Assembly: GCA_020026435.1 (NCBI GenBank) | Contig: JAHHQK010000018.1 | Location: 1 to 38,770, forward strand | Origin: Alistipes sp. | Lineage (GTDB): Bacteria; Bacteroidota; Bacteroidia; Bacteroidales; Rikenellaceae | DNA length: 38,770 nucleotides | Direction: 5' to 3' | Shown: positions 24,930 through 33,818 of the stretch, piece by piece | Position numbering within the stretch: position 1 is the first letter of the stretch | Layout of the letters: every line of letters begins with the position of its first letter | Notes under the pieces: model-generated | Told to the model about the DNA's origin: nothing | Database searches by the model: none | What the model saw: the letters and a program-made list of their open reading frames with translations, nothing else | Position numbers and translations under genes: made by a program

Positions 24930-25937
24930 ATGGAATATAAAATAGGAAAAGACGCCCGTTGCGCAGTCATCGGCTACGGAAGTTGGGCTACGGCCATTGT
25001 CAAGTTGCTGGAATCGAACGAAACCAAAGTCGGATGGTATGTCCGTAACCAGGAGGTACTGACCTCGTTAATCGAGTCGGGACACAACCCCCGCTACCTC
25101 TCCGATGTCGAGTTCGACACCTCGAGGATCGACCCTTCGGACGATCTGAACAAGGTCGTCACCGAAGCCGATATCATCATCCTGGCCTGCCCCTCGGCGT
25201 ATCTGAAGAATTTCCTCGAACCGCTCACAGTGTCGCTCTGCGACAAATTCATCATATCGGCCATCAAGGGCATCGTCCCCGACAACTACCAGACCGTCGT
25301 GGAGTACATCCACAACACCTACGGCGTGTCGTTCAAACAGCTCGGTGTATTCACCGGTCCGTCCCACGCCGAGGAGGTCTCGCGCGGCAGACTCTCCTAC
25401 CTCACGGTCGTATGTACCGACCTGGACAACGCCCATCTGATCGGACAGAAATTCACCTGCCCCTCGATCCATCTGAGCTACTCGACGGATCTCTACGGCA
25501 TAGAATACGCCACGATCCTCAAGAACATCTACGCCCTGGCCGTAGGTATGGCCGTGGGATTGGGCTACGGCGACAACTTCCTGGCCGTGCTGATCTCCAA
25601 CTCGGCCGTCGAGATGACGCGGTTCATCGAGGAGAGCTACCCTCACGAGCGCAACACCCAGGTATCGGCCTATTTGGGCGACCTGCTGGTGACCTGCTAC
25701 TCGGTCTACAGCCGCAACCGGAGACTGGGACTGCTCATCGGTCACGGATGCACCGTGAAGAGCGCCCTGAACGAAATGACCATGGTGGCCGAAGGATACT
25801 TCGCCGCCGACTGCATCCGCCACATCAACACCCGCCACCAAATAGACATGCCCATTGCCGAGATGGTCTATGACGTACTCTACAAGCGAGCATCGGCCCG
25901 TAAGAAGATGCAAGAGTTGACAACTAAATTAATCTAA
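24930..25937 (+). CDS. gpsA: Glycerol-3-phosphate dehydrogenase [NAD(P)+]
   Basis: 335-residue cytoplasmic enzyme that reduces dihydroxyacetone phosphate to sn-glycerol 3-phosphate for phospholipid synthesis. The Rossmann motif is GYGSWATAI (15-23); the second Gly of the usual GxGxWG is Ala. GPSHAEEV is the conserved family motif. The catalytic lysine is in YATILKNIYALAVG (about residue 197), and SRNRRLG supplies the substrate-phosphate arginine. Length and start are normal. Pgi follows after eight bases; the gpsA-pgi pairing is common in Bacteroidales. Confidence 0.94.
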   Translation: MEYKIGKDARCAVIGYGSWATAIVKLLESNETKVGWYVRNQEVLTSLIESGHNPRYLSDVEFDTSRIDPSDDLNKVVTEADIIILACPSAYLKNFLEPLTVSLCDKFIISAIKGIVPDNYQTVVEYIHNTYGVSFKQLGVFTGPSHAEEVSRGRLSYLTVVCTDLDNAHLIGQKFTCPSIHLSYSTDLYGIEYATILKNIYALAVGMAVGLGYGDNFLAVLISNSAVEMTRFIEESYPHERNTQVSAYLGDLLVTCYSVYSRNRRLGLLIGHGCTVKSALNEMTMVAEGYFAADCIRHINTRHQIDMPIAEMVYDVLYKRASARKKMQELTTKLI

Positions 25938-25945
25938 ATACAGCA

Positions 25946-27277
25946 ATGAAAAATCTAAAACTGGACATCAGAAAATCGGGCATCGACATTACGCCCGAAT
26001 TGAAGGACAAGGCCTCGGCTGCCAATGCCCTGCTCGAATCGGGCGAGGGCGCAGGTAACGACTTCCTGGGTTGGATACACCTCCCCTCGTCGATCACCGA
26101 AGAACAGATCGCCTGCATCAAGGCCCAGGCCGACAAGCTCCGTGCCAAGGCCGATCTGATCATCTGCATCGGCATCGGCGGTTCGTACCTCGGAGCCAAA
26201 GCCGTGGTGGAGGCCATGACCGATCCCTTCAAACTTCTGCACAAGGACCAGAAAGAACCGACTGTCGTATTTGCCGGTCAGAACATCTCGGAAGACTATA
26301 TCTCCCAGCTGATGGAGGCTGCCCGGGAACACTCGATCGCCGCCATCATCATCTCCAAATCGGGTACCACGACCGAACCCGCCATCGCTTTCCGCCTGAT
26401 CAAGGCCGAGATCGAGAAGCGTTACGGCAAGCAGGAGGCTGCCGAGCGTATCGTGGCCATCACCGACAAGGCCCGCGGTGCACTGAAGACCCTCTCCACG
26501 CAGGAGGGCTACCCCACCTTCGTCATCCCCGACGATGTCGGCGGACGTTTCTCGGTGCTGACTCCCGTGGGTCTGCTGCCACTGGCCGTGGCCGGCATCG
26601 ACATCGCCGCCCTGGTACACGGAGCCCAGGCCATGGAGCAGGCTACGGGCAAGGAAGTTCCCTTCGAGGAGAACCCCTCAGCCATCTACGCCGCCGTGCG
26701 CAACGCTCTCTACAACGGGGGCAAGAAAATCGAGATCCTCGGATCCTACGAGCCGCGTCTGCAGTACATCAACGAATGGTGGAAGCAGCTTTACGGCGAG
26801 AGCGAGGGCAAGCAGGGCAAGGGTATCTTCCCCGCAAGTGTAACCCTCACGGCCGACCTGCACTCGATGGGTCAGTACATCCAGCAAGGTGAGCGCACGC
26901 TCTTCGAGACGATCATTTCGGTTGTCGAGCCGGATCACAAAATGGTGATCGAGAGCGACGCCGAGAACCTCGACGGTCTGAACTTCCTGGCCGGGAAACG
27001 TATCTCGGAGGTCAACGCCAAAGCCGAGCTCGGCGTACAGCTGGCTCACGTCGACGGCGGTGTGCCCAACATCCGCATCGAACTTCCGAAGGTCAATGAG
27101 GAGACGATCGGCGGACTATTATACTTCTTCGAGCGTGCCTGCGGCATCAGCGGCTACATGCTCGGTGTGAACCCCTTCGACCAGCCCGGTGTGGAGGCCT
27201 ACAAGAAAAATATGTTTGCCCTGCTGGACAAACCCGGTTACGAGGAGGAGTCCAAGGCCATCAAGGCCCGTCTGTAA
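25946..27277 (+). CDS. pgi: Glucose-6-phosphate isomerase
   Basis: 443-residue glycolytic enzyme interconverting glucose 6-phosphate and fructose 6-phosphate, of the short form seen in Bacteroidota and Firmicutes. Motifs: IGIGGSYLGAKA (about 73-84), sugar-phosphate binding SKSGTTTEPA (about 138-147), the catalytic glutamate region GSYEPRLQYINEWWKQLYGESEGK, and the C-terminal VNPFDQPGVEAYKKNMFALL with the catalytic lysine. It ends the gpsA-pgi unit and is followed by a strong terminator. Confidence 0.95.
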   Translation: MKNLKLDIRKSGIDITPELKDKASAANALLESGEGAGNDFLGWIHLPSSITEEQIACIKAQADKLRAKADLIICIGIGGSYLGAKAVVEAMTDPFKLLHKDQKEPTVVFAGQNISEDYISQLMEAAREHSIAAIIISKSGTTTEPAIAFRLIKAEIEKRYGKQEAAERIVAITDKARGALKTLSTQEGYPTFVIPDDVGGRFSVLTPVGLLPLAVAGIDIAALVHGAQAMEQATGKEVPFEENPSAIYAAVRNALYNGGKKIEILGSYEPRLQYINEWWKQLYGESEGKQGKGIFPASVTLTADLHSMGQYIQQGERTLFETIISVVEPDHKMVIESDAENLDGLNFLAGKRISEVNAKAELGVQLAHVDGGVPNIRIELPKVNEETIGGLLYFFERACGISGYMLGVNPFDQPGVEAYKKNMFALLDKPGYEEESKAIKARL

Positions 27278-27318
27278 GGCAATGATCAAGAGAGTATCAT
27301 CACTCTCTCTACAAGAAA

Positions 27319-27358
27319 ATCACCCCTGTCACAGATATTTGTGGCAGGGGTGATATAT
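27319..27358 (+). terminator. Intrinsic terminator after pgi
   Basis: A 15-base stem ATCACCCCTGTCACA / TGTGGCAGGGGTGAT with one wobble pair and a 6-base loop, followed by ATATTTTGT. Confidence 0.85.
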
Positions 27359-27942
27359 TTTGTCATCTCGACACGACCTCATTTTGGAGGAGTGCCTTTT
27401 TTGTCCCGGAGAAGCATCCGAACGGGGTTGATCGGCGGATTTTCGGAAGGGGTTAAGAAACTCTTTCGGGAAAATATTCTTGTCGGGGCAAGCCCCCTGG
27501 GGGAGAAAGTTTCCATCGGAGAAAAAACACTTGCCGATGAAACTATTTCAGGGAAAAACCAGGCCGGGAAATATTTTATAGTGCCTATAAGTACAAACTT
27601 ACAGCTGAATCCTGTTTCCGTTTACACAAAGTCGCAGCATCGGACTTACCTGTCCCGTACATCTTCCACCATCATACCTCTCTGCAAAACCTTCCTTAGG
27701 CCAACTTACCGCTCAACCCCTCCTCCCACCGATAAGATTTCTCCTGCACACCACCCCTTCCATAACAATACGACCACTCACACCACCCTGTCCCCTACAA
27801 ATCTCACCTCCACAACAGACGCCCTTCCATCGCCTTTTCCCGCACCTCCACTTCCACCGCCGCCCCGCTTCTCTTCTCCCCGCATCACGGCAAACGCCTC
27901 CCCTACCACTGCGGCATTCCACACTCCGCTCCTCGCTCCGGA
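27359..27942. other. Intergenic region, strongly C-rich and G-poor on the plus strand
   Basis: No convincing gene was found: the one long plus-strand frame has a repetitive Pro/Thr/Ser composition and no recognisable domain. From about 27660 to 27940 the plus strand is almost free of G and dominated by C, T and A, so any minus-strand RNA would be G-rich. Functional elements inside it were not identified. Confidence 0.5.
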
Positions 27943-27981
27943 CAAAAAAATATCGGCAGAATCCCGAAGAATCCTGCCGAT
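27943..27981 (-). terminator. Terminator after the Ig-like lipoprotein gene
   Basis: In minus-strand sense, ATCGGCAG / CTGCCGAT arms enclose a 14-base loop and are followed by ATTTTTTTG. It lies 45 bases after the lipoprotein stop. Confidence 0.75.
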
Positions 27982-28025
27982 TGAAGTTTTAATACCTATT
28001 TTATATATAGAATTTGTTTCCCGGA

Positions 28026-29087
28026 CTACAACAGCGGCTCAACAGTGCCACGGCTGACGGAGCGGGGCGTGAACTCGGCCTCATCCTTCACGAAGTCGGG
28101 AATCACCGTGCGCACGAATACCTGCGTCAAACCGTCCGAGAGACCCTTCATGCGGATCACATCCTTCTCGAGGGTCAGCTCGTACTCCTGAGTCAGGGGC
28201 GAATTGTCGTCGTACTTACCGCTCATGTGGCAAGTCTCGCCCTTCTTATCCATGGTATAAGTACCGATGAATTTCTTGAAGCCTGCGGGCGTATTAATAT
28301 TCTGATACCACTCGAACGAGTTGTCCTTCTTGAGCGACATATAGAGTTTGCCGGCCAGCAGAGCGTTGTCGCCCTTATCCGACAATACCCACTCGCCGAG
28401 CCACTGATCGGCCTTGCGATCTACGAAAAGCACCTGGGTTGCAGGCGTCACGTCAGCCCATTTCGACGAAACGACCACACGCGTAGCACCCTCCTTCAGA
28501 GCCTTGAACTGACCCTTCTCGTCGACCTGGGCAATCGAAGCATCCTCCAGCGTCCACTCCAGACGATGGCCGTACTTCTTCATGTCGATCGGATGCTCCT
28601 CCTTCTCGTTGCTCATGCGGCAGATCATCTGAGGGGTAAAGTTCACCTCGGTGTCTGCGATATAGAGATCCTTCTCGAAGTAAAGCGTCGAGAATCTTAC
28701 CGGCGGCAAAACATTGATCACGGTATTGGCATAACCTGTGTAACGCGGCGAACGGGCCTTGACGATCGTGGCACCTTTCTTGACACCGCCAATGCGGCCT
28801 TCCTCTTCGATGGATACGACATCCGTATTATCGGCAGTCAAGGAAATCTGATACGGATCGGTCTTGAAGTCGTACAACTCCTCACTCCCCGCGTGTCCCT
28901 GAAGGGTCACATACAGATCGGGCTTCACCCAATCCAACTCCTCAACGTCGTAGACGTCACTACCGAATCGAAGTTTTTCGATAACCACTTCCCCTTCGCC
29001 TCCGGAAGAGGAGTCGCCATCACTTCCGCAACCTGTCATGCCCAAGGCCAGACAGACAAAAAGTAACAGATTCATTCCTGCTTTCAT
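28026..29087 (-). CDS. Lipoprotein with bacterial Ig-like (Big2) repeats
   Basis: 353-residue lipoprotein with a signal peptide ending in the lipobox GMTGC (Cys20). A Ser/Gly/Asp/Glu-rich stretch (GSDGDSSSGGEGE) follows, of the kind that can route Bacteroidota lipoproteins to the cell surface. Two regions resemble Big2-type Ig folds: about 80-130 (VVSIEEEGRIGGVKKGATIVKA) and about 175-225 (IAQVDEKGQFKALKEGATRVVV), each with the typical 'G..KGL/EGAT..V' ending. The last 130 residues look like a lipocalin-like strand-rich domain (WLGEWVLSDKGD... FIGTYTMDKKGE). Function is unknown; a surface-binding role is only a guess. It is monocistronic. Confidence 0.75.
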   Translation of the reverse strand: MKAGMNLLLFVCLALGMTGCGSDGDSSSGGEGEVVIEKLRFGSDVYDVEELDWVKPDLYVTLQGHAGSEELYDFKTDPYQISLTADNTDVVSIEEEGRIGGVKKGATIVKARSPRYTGYANTVINVLPPVRFSTLYFEKDLYIADTEVNFTPQMICRMSNEKEEHPIDMKKYGHRLEWTLEDASIAQVDEKGQFKALKEGATRVVVSSKWADVTPATQVLFVDRKADQWLGEWVLSDKGDNALLAGKLYMSLKKDNSFEWYQNINTPAGFKKFIGTYTMDKKGETCHMSGKYDDNSPLTQEYELTLEKDVIRMKGLSDGLTQVFVRTVIPDFVKDEAEFTPRSVSRGTVEPLL

Positions 29088-29253
29088 AGATCAATACACC
29101 GCGTCCGATATGGTTTAGCCGGATACGGATTGTTAAAATTAGACAAATTATTATATTTTTCAAAAAAATATTGTTGTTTTTCACCCTTCATCTTCATTTT
29201 TTTTCAGGACTTTGGTTGACCACACCCCCTACATCGGTGGAAGTGACTACCTA

Positions 29254-30003
29254 TCAGTATGAAATGGTATCTGAACGGGGAATTTTCCTCCCCGGCTCAT
29301 CGTCCCCGCCCGCGCCGCATTGCCGCACGACACATCCCGCATCCGGTCTGCGCCGCAGGGATCCTTTTCGGCCCGCAACTACACCGCTGAGGTCCTCCAC
29401 CCAGAAAACCACCGGCAACATAAGCACCCGCCCCACGCACACATCCCCGACCATGGCCGGAATGCAACGCATCCGGTACAACGCATCGGCAACCTTAGCG
29501 CAGCGCGCGGCATCCTTCTCTGCGTCCACCTCCACGCGGCTGACCGCACCGTCGGCCTCAACCACCACCGTAACCGTCATCCCATCCGATCCGAGCTTGG
29601 CCAATAATTGCGACAGGACACTTTACGGCGCAGAGGGCAGTTCCGTCATGAGGTCCAGAGCCTTCACCTCGGTAAATCCCTCCACCTCAAGCGTTGCCCC
29701 CGCACGACATCCCAGATCGGCCACGGCAACCGCCCGCCCATTGGAAAGCGAACGGGCATACTCCACGCCCCGGGGAGGATCCTGATGCAGATAAAGATAG
29801 TGATTCCGGCTTTGTTTCGGAGGATCCGCCCCCACGATTTTTCAACATTTCAGCAACAGATCCCCGCCCTCAGAATGAGAAATACCCCCAAAGGACATTG
29901 CCGGCAGGAACAAAAACGCCGAGCTGTCCTCCCCACAGAGGCTCGAAAAAAACAGTACAAGACAGATCGCCCGACACGCAAAAACACGATCACAGAAAAT
30001 CAT
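29254..30003 (-). pseudogene. Decayed secreted protein gene with TonB C-terminal-like domain
   Basis: One minus-strand frame can be read from an ATG at 30003 to 29254 but is broken by TGA at 29842-29844 and TAA at 29623-29625. The N-terminal piece has a signal-peptide-like start (RVFACRAICLVLFFSSLCGED). The middle (SLSNGRAVAVADLGCRAGATLEVEG and on) has coding-like codon use up to the TAA, and the frame resumes at once as SVLSQLLAKLGSDG. The last piece fits the TonB C-terminal pattern: MTVTVVVEADGAVSRVEV, then RMRCIPAMVG and the terminal LPVVFW. After that, the frame runs on into unrelated sequence. Best explanation: a gene inactivated by two nonsense changes. Alternatives are two small genes with non-ATG starts, or stop-codon readthrough. 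Confidence 0.45.
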
Positions 30004-30174
30004 CGTTCCCCCGCAAAAGAAGTGTGGAAACAGGACGGGCCGCCCTCCTCGCAAAAAACGCAAAGCACCCCGCCCCAAGCGGGAAGCCCCTCCAAGCACA
30101 AAACAGACAGCCCCAAGCGCAACACCCACCAAACGCAACGCACCTCCTCCTCCCAACAGAGAGAAACAAAACCT

Positions 30175-30216
30175 CGCAAAAGGAAAGCGGCCATTCCGTT
30201 TCCGAAATGACCGCTT
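30175..30216 (-). terminator. Terminator after the YebC-family gene
   Basis: In minus-strand sense, arms around AAGCGGTCATTTCGG and the matching segment pair with two wobbles and a short loop. CTTTCCTTTTG follows. It lies about 36 bases after the yebC-like stop. Confidence 0.65.
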
Positions 30217-30251
30217 AGGGGATGGATTAAGATCCGGGGGAATGCAGGGAT

Positions 30252-31001
30252 TTACTCCTCGTCGCCCTCTTCGTCCTCTTCCTTCATGGCGTGGTAGACG
30301 TTCGTCACGTCGTCGTCCTCTTCGAGACGCTCAACGAGCTTCTCGACCGACTCACGACCCTCGGCGTCGAGTTCCTTGGTGTCGGTCGGAACGCGCACGC
30401 CCTCGCCCGATACGATCTCGAAGCCTTTGTCGTCCAACCACTTCTGGATGTTACCGAATGCCTCGTAGGTGGCGTAAACCGTGAAACTGCCATCCTCCTC
30501 GGCGTAGAACTCGTCGACCTCCAGGTCGATCATCTCCAGCTCCAGTTCCTCGGGATCGGGAGCAGCCATGCCGTCGGCGGGTTTGAACTTGAAGACACAC
30601 TTGTGCTCGAACATGAAGGCTACCGAACCGCTGTTACCCAACTGGCCGCCGCACTTGCTGAAGTGCATACGCAGGTTGGCTACCGTACGGTTGGTGTTGT
30701 CGGTGGCAGTCTCCACCAGGAATGCGATTCCGTGCGGGCCGTATCCCTCGTAAACAACCTCCTTATAATCGGCGGCGTCCTTCTCGGAGGCACGCTTGAT
30801 GGCACGCTCCACATTCTCCTTGGGCATATTCTCGGCCTTGGCATTCTGAATCAGCAGACGCAAGCGGGTATTCGACGAAGGATCGGGACCGGCAGCTTTT
30901 ACCGAGATCTCGATCTCCTTGCCAATCTTCGTGAACGTACGGGCCATGTGCCCCCATCGCTTCAATTTACGCGCTTTGCGATACTCAAATGCTCTTCCCA
31001 T
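30252..31001 (-). CDS. YebC/PmpR-family protein
   Basis: 249-residue YebC/PmpR-family protein. Members have been described as DNA-binding regulators, and more recently as factors that help ribosomes through difficult sequences. Family motifs are visible: N-terminal GRAFEYRKARKLKRWGHMARTFTKIGKEI, NTRLRLLIQNAKAENMPKENVERAIKRAS, and YEGYGPHGIAFLVETATDNTNRTVANLR (about 85-112). The acidic C-terminal tail (EEDEEGDEE) is longer than in E. coli YebC. It is monocistronic, with its own -7 element and terminator. Confidence 0.92.
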   Translation of the reverse strand: MGRAFEYRKARKLKRWGHMARTFTKIGKEIEISVKAAGPDPSSNTRLRLLIQNAKAENMPKENVERAIKRASEKDAADYKEVVYEGYGPHGIAFLVETATDNTNRTVANLRMHFSKCGGQLGNSGSVAFMFEHKCVFKFKPADGMAAPDPEELELEMIDLEVDEFYAEEDGSFTVYATYEAFGNIQKWLDDKGFEIVSGEGVRVPTDTKELDAEGRESVEKLVERLEEDDDVTNVYHAMKEEDEEGDEE

Positions 31002-31038
31002 AACTATATGTTTTTTATCGTTTTTGCAATAAGTGGTG

Positions 31039-31046
31039 CAAAGTTA
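31039..31046 (-). promoter_or_regulatory. -7 element of the YebC-family gene
   Basis: In minus-strand sense the sequence is TAACTTTG, an exact TAnnTTTG match, 37 bases before the start codon. No -33 TTTG is evident. Confidence 0.55.
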
Positions 31047-31144
31047 TAAAATATGATTGAAAAAACGAAAAACGAAGGATCTATATCTCCATAAAATTGC
31101 ATAAAACCCCAAAATCGGGTCATCCAGAGCCACATAGCCCTCCA

Positions 31145-33430
31145 CTAATGTCCGAAACGCGACGTGTCGACCTGTTTCATGCGGCGTTCCTTGTAGTCGC
31201 CGAAGCGGTAGGTCAGCCTCAGGGTGGTGGTACGGTTGTAGCGCGAATTGTTGCAGATGTCGGCCACCTGGCCCTTGTAGCGCAGGCGCAGGTCGTGGTA
31301 TCCCGAGTCGAAGAGGTCGTTGCAGTCCACGCCCAGCGACATCCGCTCATGGAGGAACGTCCACTTCAAGGCGGCCGACATCGTGAACATATACCCGATG
31401 TCGAACGTACCCTGAATCGCAGGGCTTTGGATCCGTCCCGAAAGCTCCACCATGAGGTTCTTATGCAGACGGAAGGTATTCTTCAGACTGCACACCGCCA
31501 CGAATTTGCGGCGGTTGAACCCCATGTCGAAGAAGTCGTCGCAACGGTCGAAAATCCCCAATCCGGCCAGCGTCAGCCGCGACGAGAGCCATTTACCGCA
31601 CGAGAAAGGCAGCGAAAGGTTGACTCCCAGCTTCTGTTCGTAGTCCCAGTTGACGCTCTTGTAGATCAGCGCCAGACGGTCGGGCGTCTGCCAGGGCGTC
31701 TGCTTCGACTCGTCGCCCGAGTATTCGTAGAACAGACTGAAGATGTATCTCTGATTGAGGATGTAGGCGAGCGTCAGCCCGTATTCGGTCGAGGGGCGCA
31801 GGTCGGGCGAGCCCTGGATCTCGGTGTAGCCGTCGATGTAGTTCACCGACGACTGCATGGCCCAATAGGCCGGGTAGGTGCGGTCGGAGGTCAGGCTCAG
31901 ATTGAAGACATGCCGCTTGCCCGGGGCATACATCAGCGAAAAGCGCGGATAGACCGACCATTTCTCATAGTCCCCGATGCGGTAGTACTCGCCCTTGAGC
32001 GAGGCGTCGACCGAGAATGCCTTGCCGAAGCGTCCGGCACCCGAGAGGTAGAAGTTGACCTTGTCCTCCACGAAACGCGTCCTCAGATCCCGGGTCTCGC
32101 GGTCGGTCTCGCACTCCCCGTAGAACTGCTCATTGAGGTTCGAGGAGTGGGCATAGAGCACGCCGTAGCCCAGGTTCCACTGCCCCAGTGTGTGGCTCTG
32201 GTCGGCATAGGCCAGCACGTTGTCGACGGCCTGACCCTCGATGGTGCGAAGACGTTCGTAGCGGTTGTCCGCATGATAGAACACCTCCAGATCCTGCCGC
32301 TGCGACATATCGTAGGAGGTGTAGTCCACGCCCAGCGAGAGGCCGAAGGGAGCCGAATAGGACACCGAGAGGTTATGCAGGCGGGAGTCGACACCGTGGA
32401 AGTTCTCACTCCGCTGGAAGTTACCGTCGGAGTGGCTCCGGCCTTCGTTCGTGGGGGAGAAGTTACCCGTATAGGTCAGGTTCAGAGAGCTTTTCTCCGA
32501 GAGGGCGAAGTCCAGTCCGGTCCGCACCTCGTAGTTCTCCAGATCGTTGACCGAGCGGTTGTCGATCCTGATCTCGTGGATCTCCTTCCCCAGCCGATGG
32601 CGCGAATAGAGTTCCGTGGGGGAGATCCACTTACCCCACGACGAGGAGTAGAGCAGATCCCACTTCACGCGGGGCGAGACAAGGCTCAGATTGCCCGCCA
32701 CGCCGCCCGTGCCGTAGAAAGCGTCGGTATAGTGACCCGACAACCGGCCCGTGACCTGTTTTTCGTGTTTGCGCTCCGTGACCAGGTTGATCACCGCCCC
32801 GTTGGTGTGGTAGCGGGCCGGTGCGGAGGTCATCACCTCACTGCGGGAGACCTGATCGGCCGGGATGCTCTTCAGCAGCGAGTAGAGCTGGGCGGCGGAA
32901 AGGGTCGAAGGACGGCCGTCGAGCAGCACCGTCACCGAACGGCTGCCGATCAGCGATACGTTACTCTCGGAGGCTTCCACCCCGGGGAGCTTGGTGAGCA
33001 CGTCCCAGGCATTCTCCACGATGTTGAGCTGCGAGAGGGTGTGCGTGTCGTAGATCAGTTTCCCGCCCTCGGCCTTGACCAGGGGACGCTCCCCGCGCAC
33101 GACCACACTCTGCAGGACTTGAGTGTCGGGCTGCAAGGCCACCTCCACCACATCACCCGCGCGGCATTCACGATCGAAAGTTCTGAAACCCAAATAATTC
33201 ACCGTCAGCAGATATTTTCCGCCGCCATCTGCCGCAAAGCGGAAACACCCCTCCTCGTCGGAGGCCATGCCCGCCACATAGGTCGAATCGGGAAGGCTTC
33301 TCAGAATGACACTTGCCGCACAGACGGCCCGGGAGTCGGGGTCGGTCACACGACCTTCGATCGTGGGATTTTGAGCCGCCAGCGTCATCCGCCCCAGCAA
33401 CAGGATCAAAAGCAAGAGTTTGAATTTCAT
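31145..33430 (-). CDS. TonB-dependent-receptor-like outer membrane beta-barrel protein
   Basis: 761-residue outer membrane protein. A signal peptide (about 1-19, ending LAAQ) is followed by a carboxypeptidase-regulatory-like domain (about 23-98; IEGRVTDPDSRAVCAASVIL ... VNYLGFRTF). Next comes a plug domain (about 105-215; VVVRGERPLVKAEGGKLIYD, VLLDGRPSTLSAAQLYSLLKSIPADQV) and a long barrel of alternating strands ending in LRLTYRFGDYKERR. This is the Bacteroidota 'outer membrane beta-barrel family 3' type, not SusC: the SusC-type TonB-box region is not evident. The ligand is unknown, and no lipoprotein partner lies next to it. It has its own promoter with an unusual tandem dyad. Confidence 0.85.
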   Translation of the reverse strand: MKFKLLLLILLLGRMTLAAQNPTIEGRVTDPDSRAVCAASVILRSLPDSTYVAGMASDEEGCFRFAADGGGKYLLTVNYLGFRTFDRECRAGDVVEVALQPDTQVLQSVVVRGERPLVKAEGGKLIYDTHTLSQLNIVENAWDVLTKLPGVEASESNVSLIGSRSVTVLLDGRPSTLSAAQLYSLLKSIPADQVSRSEVMTSAPARYHTNGAVINLVTERKHEKQVTGRLSGHYTDAFYGTGGVAGNLSLVSPRVKWDLLYSSSWGKWISPTELYSRHRLGKEIHEIRIDNRSVNDLENYEVRTGLDFALSEKSSLNLTYTGNFSPTNEGRSHSDGNFQRSENFHGVDSRLHNLSVSYSAPFGLSLGVDYTSYDMSQRQDLEVFYHADNRYERLRTIEGQAVDNVLAYADQSHTLGQWNLGYGVLYAHSSNLNEQFYGECETDRETRDLRTRFVEDKVNFYLSGAGRFGKAFSVDASLKGEYYRIGDYEKWSVYPRFSLMYAPGKRHVFNLSLTSDRTYPAYWAMQSSVNYIDGYTEIQGSPDLRPSTEYGLTLAYILNQRYIFSLFYEYSGDESKQTPWQTPDRLALIYKSVNWDYEQKLGVNLSLPFSCGKWLSSRLTLAGLGIFDRCDDFFDMGFNRRKFVAVCSLKNTFRLHKNLMVELSGRIQSPAIQGTFDIGYMFTMSAALKWTFLHERMSLGVDCNDLFDSGYHDLRLRYKGQVADICNNSRYNRTTTLRLTYRFGDYKERRMKQVDTSRFGH

Positions 33431-33464
33431 CGACTTTTCAAGATTTATAATGCCCTAAACGGCT

Positions 33465-33502
33465 TTGATTTTTTTTCAAAAATATTGATTTTTTTCAAAA
33501 AA
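33465..33502 (-). promoter_or_regulatory. Promoter with tandem TTGA-T(n)-TCAA dyads before the barrel gene
   Basis: In minus-strand sense, TATTTTTG (33477-33484) is an exact -7 element about 47 bases before the start codon. It is flanked and partly overlapped by two near-identical dyads, TTGA-T7-TCAA and TTGA-T6-TCAA, at 33465-33479 and 33485-33498. The dyads are 20 bases apart, about two helical turns, as expected for a pair of operator sites. Confidence 0.5.
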
Positions 33503-33782
33503 TCTCAGGATAAAACCATATTTTCCTCCTCTATTTTTCGACTTTTTCAACAATCCACACGTCCGATTTTCGGATCACAGCATCCATCGGCCCCTACAAA
33601 CCCTAAACACAAGCACATTACGAACATTCCCCCGCGAAAATACCGTCCGGCAAAGGAGCATCAACCCAAGACATAGAGAACACAGCAGGGACAGCCCCCG
33701 CAGAATGGAACGGCAACCCTCCTTTGGATCGAAATTTATGCTCCGGAAGCCCCGCGGCGATGATATATTCCCCGAAAAAGTG
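33503..33782. other. Divergent intergenic stretch between the barrel and Sua5/YrdC genes
   Basis: About 280 bases with no gene. Apart from the promoters at either end, it has A/C-rich sequence and no strong hairpin or repeat. Confidence 0.4.
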
Positions 33783-33790
33783 TACTTTTG
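33783..33790 (+). promoter_or_regulatory. -7 element of the Sua5/YrdC gene
   Basis: TACTTTTG is an exact TAnnTTTG match 28 bases before the ATG at 33819. No -33 TTTG is seen at the normal spacing. A transcription start here makes the longer in-frame start at 33705 unlikely. Confidence 0.6.
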
Positions 33791-33818
33791 CAGAAAAGTA
33801 ATCAACACATCCGAAAAA

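Noticed and set aside
27594..27601. TAAGTTTG (-7-like) on the minus strand between pgi and the lipoprotein gene
   Set aside because: One match is expected by chance in a region of this size. The nearest TTTG is 25 bases away, and nothing downstream suggests a transcript.
27341..28057. A 238-codon plus-strand open frame after pgi
   Set aside because: It starts inside the pgi terminator, has a low-complexity Pro/Thr/Ser composition from the G-poor tract, overlaps the convergent lipoprotein gene and has no recognisable domain.
31097..33676. An 859-codon plus-strand open frame opposite the barrel gene
   Set aside because: It is a mirror frame of the well-supported minus-strand outer membrane protein. 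Its sequence is His/Arg/Gln-rich with no domain, typical of antisense frames in G+C-rich genes.
33705..33818. Longer N-terminus for the Sua5/YrdC protein
   Set aside because: The exact -7 element at 33783-33790 lies inside this extension, and the YrdC fold begins after the ATG at 33819.
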